Shown: piece after piece, positions 48,949 through 57,499 of the stretch
How the letters are laid out: the number at the start of each line of letters is the position of its first letter
Numbering within the stretch: the first letter of the stretch is position 1
Source of the DNA: Oceanispirochaeta crateris
Lineage (GTDB): Bacteria > Spirochaetota > Spirochaetia > DSM-2461
Assembly: GCF_008329965.1 (NCBI RefSeq)
Contig: NZ_CP036150.1
Span: forward strand, 2,418,001 to 2,482,000
Direction: 5' to 3'
Length of the DNA: 64,000 nucleotides
Translations under genes and position numbers: made by a program
The notes under the pieces: generated by a model
The model's input: only the letters and a program-made list of their open reading frames with translations
Told to the model about the DNA's origin: nothing
Databases searched by the model: none

Positions 48949-49034
48949 TTACAGTAATTGCATTTTTAATGAGGAATCATTAGATTATCCAGATAAGGGC
49001 AGTTCAAATCTGCCTTTAACAACAAGGAGAGACA

Positions 49035-49409
49035 ATGAAACCAATACAAACAGATAAAGCACCAGGTGCTGTTGGACCTTATTCACAGGGAATAGACACG
49101 GGTTCTATGGTATTCACCTCTGGTCAGCTTCCCATAGACCCTGCTACAGGCAAGTTGATTACAGGCTCCATCGAAGAGCAGACAAGAAGAGCTCTTCTCA
49201 ACGTAGAAGCAGTATTAAAAGCCGCTGGCAGCGGGCTGGATAAAGTGGTTAAAGTGACAGTATTCGTTAAGGATATGGGTAATTTTTCCAGAATAAATGA
49301 GATTTACAAGGAATTCTTTTCAGTTCACAAGCCAGCCCGTTCACTTGTAGAAGCGGCACGCCTGCCCCTGGATGGCGAGATTGAAATCGAAGCGGTAGCC
49401 CTGAAATAA
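49035..49409 (+). CDS. ridA: RidA-family enamine/imine deaminase
   Basis: 124 aa, standard length. Conserved segments GPYSQGI, SGQLPIDP and KPARSLVEAARLP with the substrate-binding Arg. It hydrolyses reactive 2-aminoacrylate and related imines from amino-acid metabolism. AGGAGA precedes the ATG. Its stop lies 2 nt before dtd, so the two are one operon. Confidence 0.95.
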   Translation: MKPIQTDKAPGAVGPYSQGIDTGSMVFTSGQLPIDPATGKLITGSIEEQTRRALLNVEAVLKAAGSGLDKVVKVTVFVKDMGNFSRINEIYKEFFSVHKPARSLVEAARLPLDGEIEIEAVALK

Positions 49410-49411
49410 AG

Positions 49412-49864
49412 ATGAGAGCTGTCTTACAAAGGGTATCTAGAGCCTCTGTCACCATCAACAAAAAAAAAATCCGGTCTATCGGGCCGGGTTTTCTTGTTTT
49501 CCTGGGAATTTCCCCTGAAGACAGGGATGAAGATATTCAGTGGCTTACAAGCAAGATTTCGGATATGAGGATTTTTTCCGATGAAACAGGAAAAATGAAT
49601 TGCTCTGTCCGGGAAATAGAAGGCGAAATCCTTCTTGTTAGCCAGTTTACTCTCTTTGCCAGCACCAGGAAAGGAAACAGACCGTCTTTCAGCAGGTCTG
49701 CAGATCCCAAGATGGCCCTCCCCCTCTACAATCAATTTATAACTGATCTACGCAGAAAGTCGGACCGACCTGTTAAGACAGGAGAATTCGGGGCACATAT
49801 GGATGTTGAGCTTTGCAATGATGGACCTGTCACCATCATCATAGACTCACAGAACAGAGAATAA
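49412..49864 (+). CDS. dtd: D-aminoacyl-tRNA deacylase
   Basis: 150 aa, standard length. The two catalytic motifs SQFTLFA and GPVTI (both cross-subunit in the dimer) are present. It removes D-amino acids, and glycine mis-charged on tRNA-Ala, from tRNA. It starts 2 nt after ridA; both are small quality-control enzymes. No independent promoter is needed. Confidence 0.96.
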   Translation: MRAVLQRVSRASVTINKKKIRSIGPGFLVFLGISPEDRDEDIQWLTSKISDMRIFSDETGKMNCSVREIEGEILLVSQFTLFASTRKGNRPSFSRSADPKMALPLYNQFITDLRRKSDRPVKTGEFGAHMDVELCNDGPVTIIIDSQNRE

Positions 49865-49901
49865 ATCCGCTACGATTCTAAGTGAGACGAAAACCCTGCG
49901 A

Positions 49902-50795
49902 TCATTTATTATCTGTCAATGCGATCCCTCTCATAAAATGGTCATGCAATAGGATCAATATGATTAAAGGAGGTATCATGGTCATAATGGTCCCGGCCAT
50001 AACCTGCCCCCATTCCACACCTTCCGAATTTCCGATCAGAGCCTTCAACCCCACCTGAACCGCCTGTGCACTTTCATTTCTGATAATAACCCGCGGCCAT
50101 AGATACTGATTCCAGGCATAGATAAATTGAACGACAAATAATGCACCTATAGTATTACGGCTCAGAGGAAATAGAACATGTAAAATAAATCGAAAAGGTC
50201 CTGCCCCATCAATGAGTGAGGCATCCATCAGGGACCCCGGAATATTCCTGAAGTGCTGCCGGAAAAAAAAGACGGCCGTGGCAGAGGCAAGAAAAGGAAT
50301 CACAATAGAAAGAGGCTTATCGGTCCATCCAAAACCATAGCGAATCGGTTCCAATAAAAATGCTTTGGGGTTCAAGATCCATTTCAGAAAGTGTACTGCG
50401 TTCTCAGGCGGCTGCAGAGACACCAGATCAAACATCCCGATGATCAACATTTCTGTCGGCATCATCAATGTCACGAGAATCATCCCAAAAAGGACCTTCT
50501 TACCCTTGAAATTCATAAAAACCAGCGCAAAGGCGGCAAAAAAGGAAAAAAATGTTTTTCCCACCATGATCACAAAAGAGATCTTTAACGAAGTAAACAT
50601 ATATTGATAAAAGTTATAATTGACCCAAACATTCTTGATATTTTCAAAGAACATTGACCCCGGCCATAGAGTGGCGGACATGACTTGTCCTGGGCTCTGA
50701 GTCGCCTTTAGAAGAGCAAAAATCAGGGGAAAGGCTATAAAAAAAGCCGATATGATGAGAATCATATGAATCAAGGTTTTCTTTTTTCTTGTCAT
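49902..50795 (-). CDS. Sugar/glycerol-phosphate ABC transporter permease (UgpE-like)
   Basis: 297 aa, six TM helices, binding-protein-dependent permease of the MalG/UgpE type. The EAA loop is DASLIDGAGPFRFILHVLFPL, seen here in parts around residue 205. The end (VQVGLKALIG, MTMIPPLIILILLHDHFMRGIALTDNK) is close to UgpE. ATG overlaps the stop of the partner permease by 4 nt. Last gene of the operon. No ABC ATPase follows, so a shared one (UgpC/MsmK type) must be supplied from elsewhere. Confidence 0.92.
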   Translation of the reverse strand: MTRKKKTLIHMILIISAFFIAFPLIFALLKATQSPGQVMSATLWPGSMFFENIKNVWVNYNFYQYMFTSLKISFVIMVGKTFFSFFAAFALVFMNFKGKKVLFGMILVTLMMPTEMLIIGMFDLVSLQPPENAVHFLKWILNPKAFLLEPIRYGFGWTDKPLSIVIPFLASATAVFFFRQHFRNIPGSLMDASLIDGAGPFRFILHVLFPLSRNTIGALFVVQFIYAWNQYLWPRVIIRNESAQAVQVGLKALIGNSEGVEWGQVMAGTIMTMIPPLIILILLHDHFMRGIALTDNK

Positions 50796-51727
50796 GAGGA
50801 AGAACCTCCATAATGGACTTTTGTTTCTCCAAACTTAAATTGAAACATTGTCAAAAGGGCTACAAGGACCATAAGGATCACACTCTGTGCTGCAGCAAAG
50901 CCCATATTGCTACTTCCCCCAAAGCCATCCTGAAATACTTTATAAATTAAAAATGTTGTTAATCCTGCGTGATCCACCGGTGGCGAACCGACAGGTCCTC
51001 CCGAGGTTAAAATATCAACAAGAGCAAAGGCTTCAAAAAGGGCATAAGACATATTTGTAAATACCAGAAAATAGGAGACAGGACTGACTAGGGGAATGGT
51101 AATCTTTAGAAATTGTCGAAATGTACCAGCCCCATCCAAAGCGGCAGCCTCGTAATTCTCAGCAGGGATGTTTTGTAGGAAGGCTAAATAAAACACTATA
51201 TTATATCCCAGATTTTTCCAGATACTCCCACTCACGACCAAAAAGAAGACAAGGAGGGGGCTATCAAGCCACCGGGGTTGCCAGGATGTAAAGAGTCCTA
51301 AAAAAGTATTCACAGCACCAGTCTCTGGATTAAACATAAAGGAGAAAATCGTCCCTGCGACTGCAGGAGACAGTGCGTAAGGCCAAATGAGTAATATCCT
51401 GTAAATCTTCCCCTCCTTTCCCAGAGAATTGGTCAAAGTAGCTAAAATAAGACTGATAACAAGACCTGGAAAGATGACAAGAACTGAGAAGACTATAGTT
51501 TGAACAAAGACCTGTCCATAAGCCGGTGCCAAGGGGCCGGTAAATAGGTTCTTGAAATTTTCAAACCCTATAAACTGCCTGGTCCCCAGAAAAAGATTAC
51601 TCCTGAAAAGACTTAGAATCAAAGATTGCCATGCTGGGAAATATAAAAAAACGACAAGAACAAGAACTGTTGGAACAAGAAAAATCCAGTGTAAAAATCT
51701 GGACTTAAATTGACTTTGAATATTCAT
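50792..51727 (-). CDS. Sugar/glycerol-phosphate ABC transporter permease (UgpA-like)
   Basis: 311 aa, six to seven TM helices, MalF/UgpA class. The EAA loop is ENYEAAALDGAGTFRQFLKITIP, seen in parts around residue 205. GGPVGSPPVDHAGLTTFLIYKVFQDGFG near the end matches this class. Forms the pore with the downstream permease. Lies 77 nt after the binding-protein gene and overlaps the next permease by 4 nt. Confidence 0.92.
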   Translation of the reverse strand: MNIQSQFKSRFLHWIFLVPTVLVLVVFLYFPAWQSLILSLFRSNLFLGTRQFIGFENFKNLFTGPLAPAYGQVFVQTIVFSVLVIFPGLVISLILATLTNSLGKEGKIYRILLIWPYALSPAVAGTIFSFMFNPETGAVNTFLGLFTSWQPRWLDSPLLVFFLVVSGSIWKNLGYNIVFYLAFLQNIPAENYEAAALDGAGTFRQFLKITIPLVSPVSYFLVFTNMSYALFEAFALVDILTSGGPVGSPPVDHAGLTTFLIYKVFQDGFGGSSNMGFAAAQSVILMVLVALLTMFQFKFGETKVHYGGSSS

Positions 51728-51804
51728 TTGGAAGGCTCCAGGAGAAAAGAAGAGGTTGCTTCTTCAACCCGAAGCAACCCACATCCATAATTTTAAAATA
51801 TATC

Positions 51805-53145
51805 TTAGAAATTTTTGTTGTATTCACTGAGTTTCAAGTCAGCGAGAGTTTTGGCCTGTTCAATAGAAGCATCAACATCTGCTCCGTTCAGAACTTTCTG
51901 TATGGCCTCTTCAACAATTGTTCTTGTGTCCCCAAAGGTCCCCATCAAACCACCGGCTGTTGCCATGTTAGATTCTGTTTCCAACAACTGTGTAAAAGCA
52001 ATTGTCCTGGTGGGAGCTTCTGTAAACCAGCCTTCTTGTTCAAGTTTTTCGATAGAGCTATTTCTAACAGGATAGTATCCTGTCATTTTATGCCAATCCA
52101 TCATATTTTCAGTATTGGTCAAGAAGAGAATAAAATCCCTGGCCGCTTCCATTTCATCCATGGGGTGTCCCTTGGTAAGCCAAACACTGGCGCCTCCAAT
52201 GACCACACCGTTTCTTTTACTGGAACCAGGAATAGGGAGTCGTCCTGTGCCCATTTGAAAACGATCATCAATGGCTGTGCTTATGTTTCCAAGATCGGCT
52301 GTGGATGTAATGTGAAACATAACCTTTCCTTCCTGAAATATGGCGTCCGAACCACCCCAGTCTTCCAGTTTTCCAGTGTATTTGTAGAATCCTTTATCAT
52401 TCAACTCTTTAATGAAATTGAAGATGATTTTAGACTCTTTGCTGTCCAGCATGGTTTCGGTGGCTCTACCGTCACGGCCATTGCCATTATTGACAATAGG
52501 AGCCCCCTGCTCTGCCAACCACTGTTCATAAAACCAACCGTGAAGATTGAATCCAAGACCAGCTTCGGTAACTCCTGCAGCTTTAGCTTTTTCACAGGCA
52601 GCAATGATTTCTTCAAATGTTTCAGGAGGATTCTTAGGGTCCAATCCTGCTTGAATCATCATGTCTTCATTGATGTATAGGATGGGAGATGAGCTATTAA
52701 AAGGAATGGAATTGACAGTACCATTCAATGTGTAGTAATTCAAAACAGGCTGAATATAATCGCTTGTGTCAAAGGAGCCGATATTTCCAATGGGCTCAAA
52801 TATGCCTGAATCAAAAGCCAACTGGCTTCCAACCTCAAAGACATGAACAAGGTGAGGAGCTACACTCTGGCGGGATGCAAGAACAGCCGCCTGAAGGGTT
52901 TCTCTGTAACTGCCTTTTTGTTCGGCTACGATCTTATACTCTGTATGACTGGCATTCCAATCTGCGGCGAGGTCTTTGATCCATCCGGATCGTTTATCAT
53001 CGCTGAAGGAAAACCAAAATTGAATTTCTTTAGGTTGAGAGGAAGCCGCCATGGAATTTGCGGCAGCATCGGTCTCTTTCTGCCCTCCGGCAAAAAGTGA
53101 TACACAAAGAATCATAAATAAAATTGAACTGAACAATTTTTTCAT
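51805..53145 (-). CDS. ABC transporter solute-binding protein (UgpB-like)
   Basis: 446 aa from ATG 53145, with GGAGA 8 nt upstream; the frame is open to 53178, but the extension would spoil the signal peptide. Signal peptide MKKLFSSILFMILCVSLFA, predicted cut before GGQKE. The mature protein keeps landmarks of E. coli UgpB as I recall it: YEVG/FEVG, PFNSSSPILY(Y/I)N, GGAS(L/V)W and WH(Q/K)(K/M)TGY(L/Y)P. Glycerol-3-phosphate or a glycerophosphodiester is therefore the likely ligand. First gene of the leftward uptake operon; its promoter lies in 53146-53258. Confidence 0.9.
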   Translation of the reverse strand: MKKLFSSILFMILCVSLFAGGQKETDAAANSMAASSQPKEIQFWFSFSDDKRSGWIKDLAADWNASHTEYKIVAEQKGSYRETLQAAVLASRQSVAPHLVHVFEVGSQLAFDSGIFEPIGNIGSFDTSDYIQPVLNYYTLNGTVNSIPFNSSSPILYINEDMMIQAGLDPKNPPETFEEIIAACEKAKAAGVTEAGLGFNLHGWFYEQWLAEQGAPIVNNGNGRDGRATETMLDSKESKIIFNFIKELNDKGFYKYTGKLEDWGGSDAIFQEGKVMFHITSTADLGNISTAIDDRFQMGTGRLPIPGSSKRNGVVIGGASVWLTKGHPMDEMEAARDFILFLTNTENMMDWHKMTGYYPVRNSSIEKLEQEGWFTEAPTRTIAFTQLLETESNMATAGGLMGTFGDTRTIVEEAIQKVLNGADVDASIEQAKTLADLKLSEYNKNF

Positions 53146-53258
53146 TGAGAATTGTCTCCTAATCTTTATTCGCTGCACCTGGCAGCTACCGACAATTATC
53201 AGGAAACAACAGTTACACTTCTGTATGATCTATATTTATTTATTGTTAAAAGTGGAGT

Positions 53259-53942
53259 TTATGAAAACCAGAGTTCTCCAAAATGTTCAGGTCTGTGAAA
53301 ATCAGGGGCTTCAGATTCAATTGGATTCCAGCAGAGGTAATGGGGCGTCTCAAGCTGATCACCGCATTTATATAGATTTCCCCGCATCTTCAAACCGCTG
53401 AAACTGGTATAGGATTCTCTGAAAAAAACAGAGACAGGTATCACGACCATGAGGCTCCAGGAAGGAGCTTCAACAACAAGTCCCTCATGATAATTGTGAT
53501 AAGGGGACCTTCCTAGGGAAGGGATTCGGATAATTTGATCCAGAAGAGTATTTTCTACTGGAACCCGATCATCCCTTTGACTGCCAAGCTGTCCCAAAGC
53601 GCAACCAATACAATTGAATTCAAAATTGTAATACGACTCTTTACCTTCAGGAGAAAGAAACAGTTCTACACAACTATCTTCAAAGACATCACTGCCATCC
53701 TGAGTGTAGGTTCCCAGGATTTCCCGCTCTCGAACATAATATTTCAATAAAAAAGTATCCTGACACCAGGCAATTCTAAATTGAACATCCGGCTTATCTG
53801 GAAACTCGGACCAGGGTGCATTTTGAATGGAGGCAGGCCTTCCTATTTGGTCAAATTCCATTGAAAACTGGGCTTCATTCTCTTTTAATAAATCAAAGTC
53901 TACATCAACTTCGGGAATAATCAACTTGCTGCAATTATCCAT
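53259..53942 (-). CDS. CBM9-like carbohydrate-binding protein
   Basis: 227 aa from ATG 53942; longer TTG start rejected because the ATG lies in the stop of the upstream gene (TAATG). Beta-sandwich family with landmark segments DSCVELFLSP, YYNFEFNCIG, RGNLYKCGD, PHYLCWNPI and DFHRPEHFGELWF, as in family-9-like carbohydrate-binding domains. No signal peptide, so it appears cytoplasmic, which is odd for a glycan-binding module. Third gene of an operon begun by the Ser/Thr kinase. It may act as a sugar-binding or structural partner; no activity can be assigned. Confidence 0.8.
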   Translation of the reverse strand: MDNCSKLIIPEVDVDFDLLKENEAQFSMEFDQIGRPASIQNAPWSEFPDKPDVQFRIAWCQDTFLLKYYVREREILGTYTQDGSDVFEDSCVELFLSPEGKESYYNFEFNCIGCALGQLGSQRDDRVPVENTLLDQIIRIPSLGRSPYHNYHEGLVVEAPSWSLMVVIPVSVFFRESYTSFSGLKMRGNLYKCGDQLETPHYLCWNPIESEAPDFHRPEHFGELWFS

Positions 53943-54292
53943 TAACGCCACCAACTCTTCCGTTCATAAATCTTTGGAAATAAAGGAGTATCCACTTTTT
54001 TGTGGGAGTACTGTTCTATTTTTTTATCAATTAATTCCAGAACATTTCTATTTGAATCATCTTGAGACCTGTTTATCAAATAGATTTCAGACAGGCTCAT
54101 CTCCAGCTTTTTCCTGAGCTCTTTCAGAAGTAGAATCTTATCCTTATTTCCAAGGGGCCGCACATCTTCCAAGAACAGGTTGTCAATCCGAGTCAGGACT
54201 TCACATGTTTTAAAGACGGGGTTAGATGACTCAGAAATCATGCAAGTGTATTCCGGCAGTACCTCAAAGAACATATTTTTTTTAGAAATCAT
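53942..54292 (-). CDS. Small unknown protein between kinase and CBM9-like gene
   Basis: 116 aa, no signal peptide or TM, helical and charged (ILLLKELRKKLEMSLSEIYLINRSQDD). It starts 9 nt after the kinase stop, with GGAGAA lying in the last kinase codons, and its stop overlaps the next start (TAATG). The tight spacing on both sides makes it a real gene. Family not recognised. It could be a kinase substrate or adaptor. Confidence 0.7.
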   Translation of the reverse strand: MISKKNMFFEVLPEYTCMISESSNPVFKTCEVLTRIDNLFLEDVRPLGNKDKILLLKELRKKLEMSLSEIYLINRSQDDSNRNVLELIDKKIEQYSHKKVDTPLFPKIYERKSWWR

Positions 54293-54301
54293 TTTTAATA
54301 T

Positions 54302-56200
54302 CTATTCTCCCAAGCTTTGTTGTTTGCGGTCTATATCGAAACGGGGAAGATCATTCTCATCCTGAGTAATTCGGAATACAACAAGTTCTTCTGATCTGAT
54401 GGTAAGCTTCTGCTTCTCTTTCCACCCAGATCCAGCCCAGGTGAGTTCATAAATCCCGGGAGAAAGAAGCCAGCTGCCGCCTTCCATATTCAGTGAACCA
54501 AAATGCTCTATATCCTCAGACTGATTTCCACCTTTGATTTTTTTTCTATTATTAATTTTTAAACTCAGACTATCCATATTGTGATGAACAATCAACTGAC
54601 CCGGTAAAGGCTTCAAGGCCGCTTCAAGAATCAAAGAATTTTGATAAAATTCCAATACTATATCAAACTCAGCTTCATAATAACCAGGCAAATCGGCTTT
54701 CACAAGATACTCAAGGCCTGATACAACCATGGATTCTTCACTCAGAGGAGAGAACTCACCATTGGGGCTTTGGATAAAAACATGACCATCAGGGTCTAAG
54801 AGCTGTCCCGTCAGACCGTCAGACAGCAGTAAATCTATTTCCAAAAGCTGTGACAAGAGAGGCGGTGCAGAGAGCTCCACCGTCAGGACTTCATCTTGCT
54901 GTTCAGTCATGGGGGGGAGATAAAAGCTTTTCCAAATGACCCGGTTCCCCCAGCTCACCTTTAATCTGTAGAATCCTGTTCTCTTTACAAGCGGTTTTTT
55001 TTCAAAAGCAAATTCATTCCATTGGTCCAGAAGCCTCGGGGAGCCCCCTTCATCACGATAGAGCTCCAAAGTCTCTAGAGGAAAAGAATCTCCCGGAGTA
55101 TCCTGAGTCAACTCCAGGAGAAAACGACCGTATTTGTCCGGCAAAAACCACTGATAAAAACGGCCTGAATACAAGAGACTTCCTCCCAAAAGGAGAATGA
55201 ATACGGAGACTATAACGAGTCCCCCAAGACGTCCACCAGTAGTTTCTTTCACTCCAAGGACCTGAGAGAACCCTTTTTTTCCGACCGATTCTGACTTCCT
55301 CTTTACAGGTCCTGACTTTGATGACAAAGACTGGATTCTGAAAGAGAGATCCTCTTGGGCACTTTCATCATTCATCCTGAATGAACGGAGGGCTCTCAAC
55401 ATCTTCTTAGAAGAAGAGAATCTCAAAATCGGAGCCCTAAAAATGCAGCGTCTGATGATTCTCCAGCTGTTAAATCCATAAGAACGAATCAAAAAGAGCA
55501 GTGAAGGGTGCCGTCCTTTAAGCACAGCCCTCCTCATCTCATCCAGAGTCTCGCCATAAAAGAGTTTCTGTTTTGTCAAAAGTTCAAAATATGTGACCCC
55601 CAGAGCATACAGGTCGGTCCGGGGAGTGATACGACCTTTCCCTGCAAACTGTTCAGGAGCCATATAGGCGGGTGTTCCAACAAGAGGATAGGACTCAGGC
55701 GTATTTTCATTATCCTTATCCAAGGGGCCACCATGCATGGCAATTCCAAAATCCCCCAGTTTGACATCGCCCTTGTTAGAAATAAAAATATTTGATGGTT
55801 TGATATCTCTGTGGATAATTTTACGTTCATGGATATAGATCAGAGCCTTACAACAGCATCTGAGTATATACCGGATGGTATCATGATTCAGAGAATCAGC
55901 CTTCTCCAAGAACTGGTCCAGTGAGACTCCCTCTACAAACTCCATGACCATATAATGACGGCTGCCTTCTTTGAAGTGATCATACACCTTTACAATATGG
56001 TCATGATTCAGATCCATCATGAGAGCGGCTTCCTGCAGGAAGCTTTCATAAAAGGATTTTTTACCCCGGAGATTCAATTTTTTAAGAACAACTTTTCTCT
56101 TGAGGGTTGGATGCATCCCTAAATAGACAATGCTGCTTCCGCCAGATCCAAGATGTGAGAGGATTTTATATTTACCGATTTGATCGGGGATTTTTGCCAT
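54302..56200 (-). CDS. Membrane Ser/Thr protein kinase with extracytoplasmic domain
   Basis: 632 aa. Kinase domain 11-275: Gly loop GSGGSSIVYLG (18-28), K40, HRD at 130-132 with K134 and N137, DFG at 150-152, and GTPAYMAPEQ. A basic linker follows, then one TM helix at about 330-355 (GLVIVSVFILLLGGSLLYSG) and a beta-rich C-terminal part of about 275 residues with no PASTA repeats. All catalytic residues are present, so it is an active Hanks-type kinase. The outer domain probably senses a wall or sugar ligand. No Shine-Dalgarno before the ATG. First of three tightly spaced genes. Confidence 0.93.
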   Translation of the reverse strand: MAKIPDQIGKYKILSHLGSGGSSIVYLGMHPTLKRKVVLKKLNLRGKKSFYESFLQEAALMMDLNHDHIVKVYDHFKEGSRHYMVMEFVEGVSLDQFLEKADSLNHDTIRYILRCCCKALIYIHERKIIHRDIKPSNIFISNKGDVKLGDFGIAMHGGPLDKDNENTPESYPLVGTPAYMAPEQFAGKGRITPRTDLYALGVTYFELLTKQKLFYGETLDEMRRAVLKGRHPSLLFLIRSYGFNSWRIIRRCIFRAPILRFSSSKKMLRALRSFRMNDESAQEDLSFRIQSLSSKSGPVKRKSESVGKKGFSQVLGVKETTGGRLGGLVIVSVFILLLGGSLLYSGRFYQWFLPDKYGRFLLELTQDTPGDSFPLETLELYRDEGGSPRLLDQWNEFAFEKKPLVKRTGFYRLKVSWGNRVIWKSFYLPPMTEQQDEVLTVELSAPPLLSQLLEIDLLLSDGLTGQLLDPDGHVFIQSPNGEFSPLSEESMVVSGLEYLVKADLPGYYEAEFDIVLEFYQNSLILEAALKPLPGQLIVHHNMDSLSLKINNRKKIKGGNQSEDIEHFGSLNMEGGSWLLSPGIYELTWAGSGWKEKQKLTIRSEELVVFRITQDENDLPRFDIDRKQQSLGE

Positions 56201-56231
56201 AGTACATTATCGGATTATTCTCAGCCAGTCA

Positions 56232-56261
56232 TAAAAAAACCTTCCCCGAGAGGAAGGTTTT
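56232..56261 (-). terminator. Terminator after dnaJ
   Basis: AAAACCTTCC (56236-56245) / GGAAGGTTTT (56252-56261), 10 bp, 6-nt loop, then a run of T on the minus strand. Confidence 0.88.
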
Positions 56262-56277
56262 CTATATGGATTCAATC

Positions 56278-57402
56278 TCAGAGTTCTTTCAATCTGATGG
56301 GACTCGGTTCTGTATCTTCTCCATACTCCTCAGAAAAATTCTTCAGTATGTCTTTTTGCTTAGAACTTAATTTTTTGGGTATCTGAATGCTGAGCTTTAC
56401 ATACATATCGCCCTTTCTGCCCGAACCATGAAGAACCGGCACACCTTCATTGCGAATACGAAGCATTTTACCATTCTGCGTTCCCGCAGTAATTTTCAGC
56501 TTGATTTTCTTATCATCCAAAGTTCTCACAAAAATATCGCCACCTAAGGCAGCTTGGGTCATTGAAATTGGAATAACACAGTAGAGGTCATACCCTTCTC
56601 TTTCAAAAGTGATATGTTCTTTTATATGAATATAAACATATAAGTCTCCAGAGGGTCCGCCTTTTGGTCCAGCATCTCCCTGACCTTCGAGTCGGATGCG
56701 TTTTCCGGGAGCAATTCCGGCGGGGATCGTCACCTTCAACTTCTGACGCTCTTTAACAACACCTCTTCCACGACAAGCAGAGCAGGGATTTTCTATAATA
56801 GTCCCCTCCCCCTGACAGGTAGAACATGGCTGGGCGATAGAAAAGAACCCGGAACTACGCCGAACCTGTCCGGATCCACCACAGGTGGGACAGGTTTTAC
56901 TGCCAGTCCCAGACTCTGCACCAGAACCATGACAGACATCACATGAATGCTGCCGGTAATACTCTACATCGACCTTGTCACCGTAAACAGCATCTTTGAA
57001 CTCAACTTCCATGTCATAGCGCAGATCACTTCCTCGAGCAGGACCTCTACGTCCGCCCCCTCGGGACTGACCGCCTGCACCTCCGAAGAAGGAGTCAAAA
57101 ATACTGGAAAAATCGCCTCCAAATATATCTTCAAAACCGGAGAATGCTGAAGCATTGAACCCGGGGCCACCCATGTTATCTACACCAGAAAACCCATATT
57201 GATCATAAGCCTGTTTCTTCTGGGCATCAGAAAGAACTTCATAGGCCTCAGTAGCCTCTTTAAACTTATGTTCAGCCTCGGTGTTGTTCTGATTTCGGTC
57301 TGGATGGTACTTGATCGCAAGTTTTCTGTAAGCTTTTTTGATTTCATCCGGGGCAGCACTTTTTTCGATTCCCAGAACTTCGTAATAATCCCTTTTCGAC
57401 AC
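56278..57402 (-). CDS. dnaJ: Chaperone DnaJ
   Basis: 374 aa. J domain with YHPDRNQN (HPD), a Gly/Phe-rich region (about 75-125), four zinc motifs [24 protein letters not shown] and CSACRGRG, and a C-terminal substrate-binding domain. Class I co-chaperone of DnaK. Third gene of the grpE-dnaK-dnaJ operon, separated from dnaK by a perfect 14-bp hairpin that may lower its expression. Confidence 0.98.
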   Translation of the reverse strand: MSKRDYYEVLGIEKSAAPDEIKKAYRKLAIKYHPDRNQNNTEAEHKFKEATEAYEVLSDAQKKQAYDQYGFSGVDNMGGPGFNASAFSGFEDIFGGDFSSIFDSFFGGAGGQSRGGGRRGPARGSDLRYDMEVEFKDAVYGDKVDVEYYRQHSCDVCHGSGAESGTGSKTCPTCGGSGQVRRSSGFFSIAQPCSTCQGEGTIIENPCSACRGRGVVKERQKLKVTIPAGIAPGKRIRLEGQGDAGPKGGPSGDLYVYIHIKEHITFEREGYDLYCVIPISMTQAALGGDIFVRTLDDKKIKLKITAGTQNGKMLRIRNEGVPVLHGSGRKGDMYVKLSIQIPKKLSSKQKDILKNFSEEYGEDTEPSPIRLKEL

Positions 57403-57461
57403 GGGTTTCCACTCTTCCTTTCAAGATGACAACCCCCATATGACCAGGGTTGTGTTCTCAT

Positions 57462-57496
57462 TGTTTTCCCGGAGGAATGAACCCTCCGGGAAAACA
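57462..57496 (-). other. Intercistronic stem-loop between dnaK and dnaJ
   Basis: 14-bp perfect inverted repeat TGTTTTCCCGGAGG (57462-57475) / CCTCCGGGAAAACA (57483-57496), 7-nt loop, directly after the dnaK stop. No T-run follows on the minus strand, so it is more likely an mRNA 3'-end stabiliser or attenuator than a full stop. Confidence 0.7.
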
Positions 57497-57499
57497 GAT

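Noticed and set aside
48911-49034. Leader attenuator for pyrG
   Set aside because: The best promoter leaves only a few nucleotides before the start codon, so there is no room for an attenuator.
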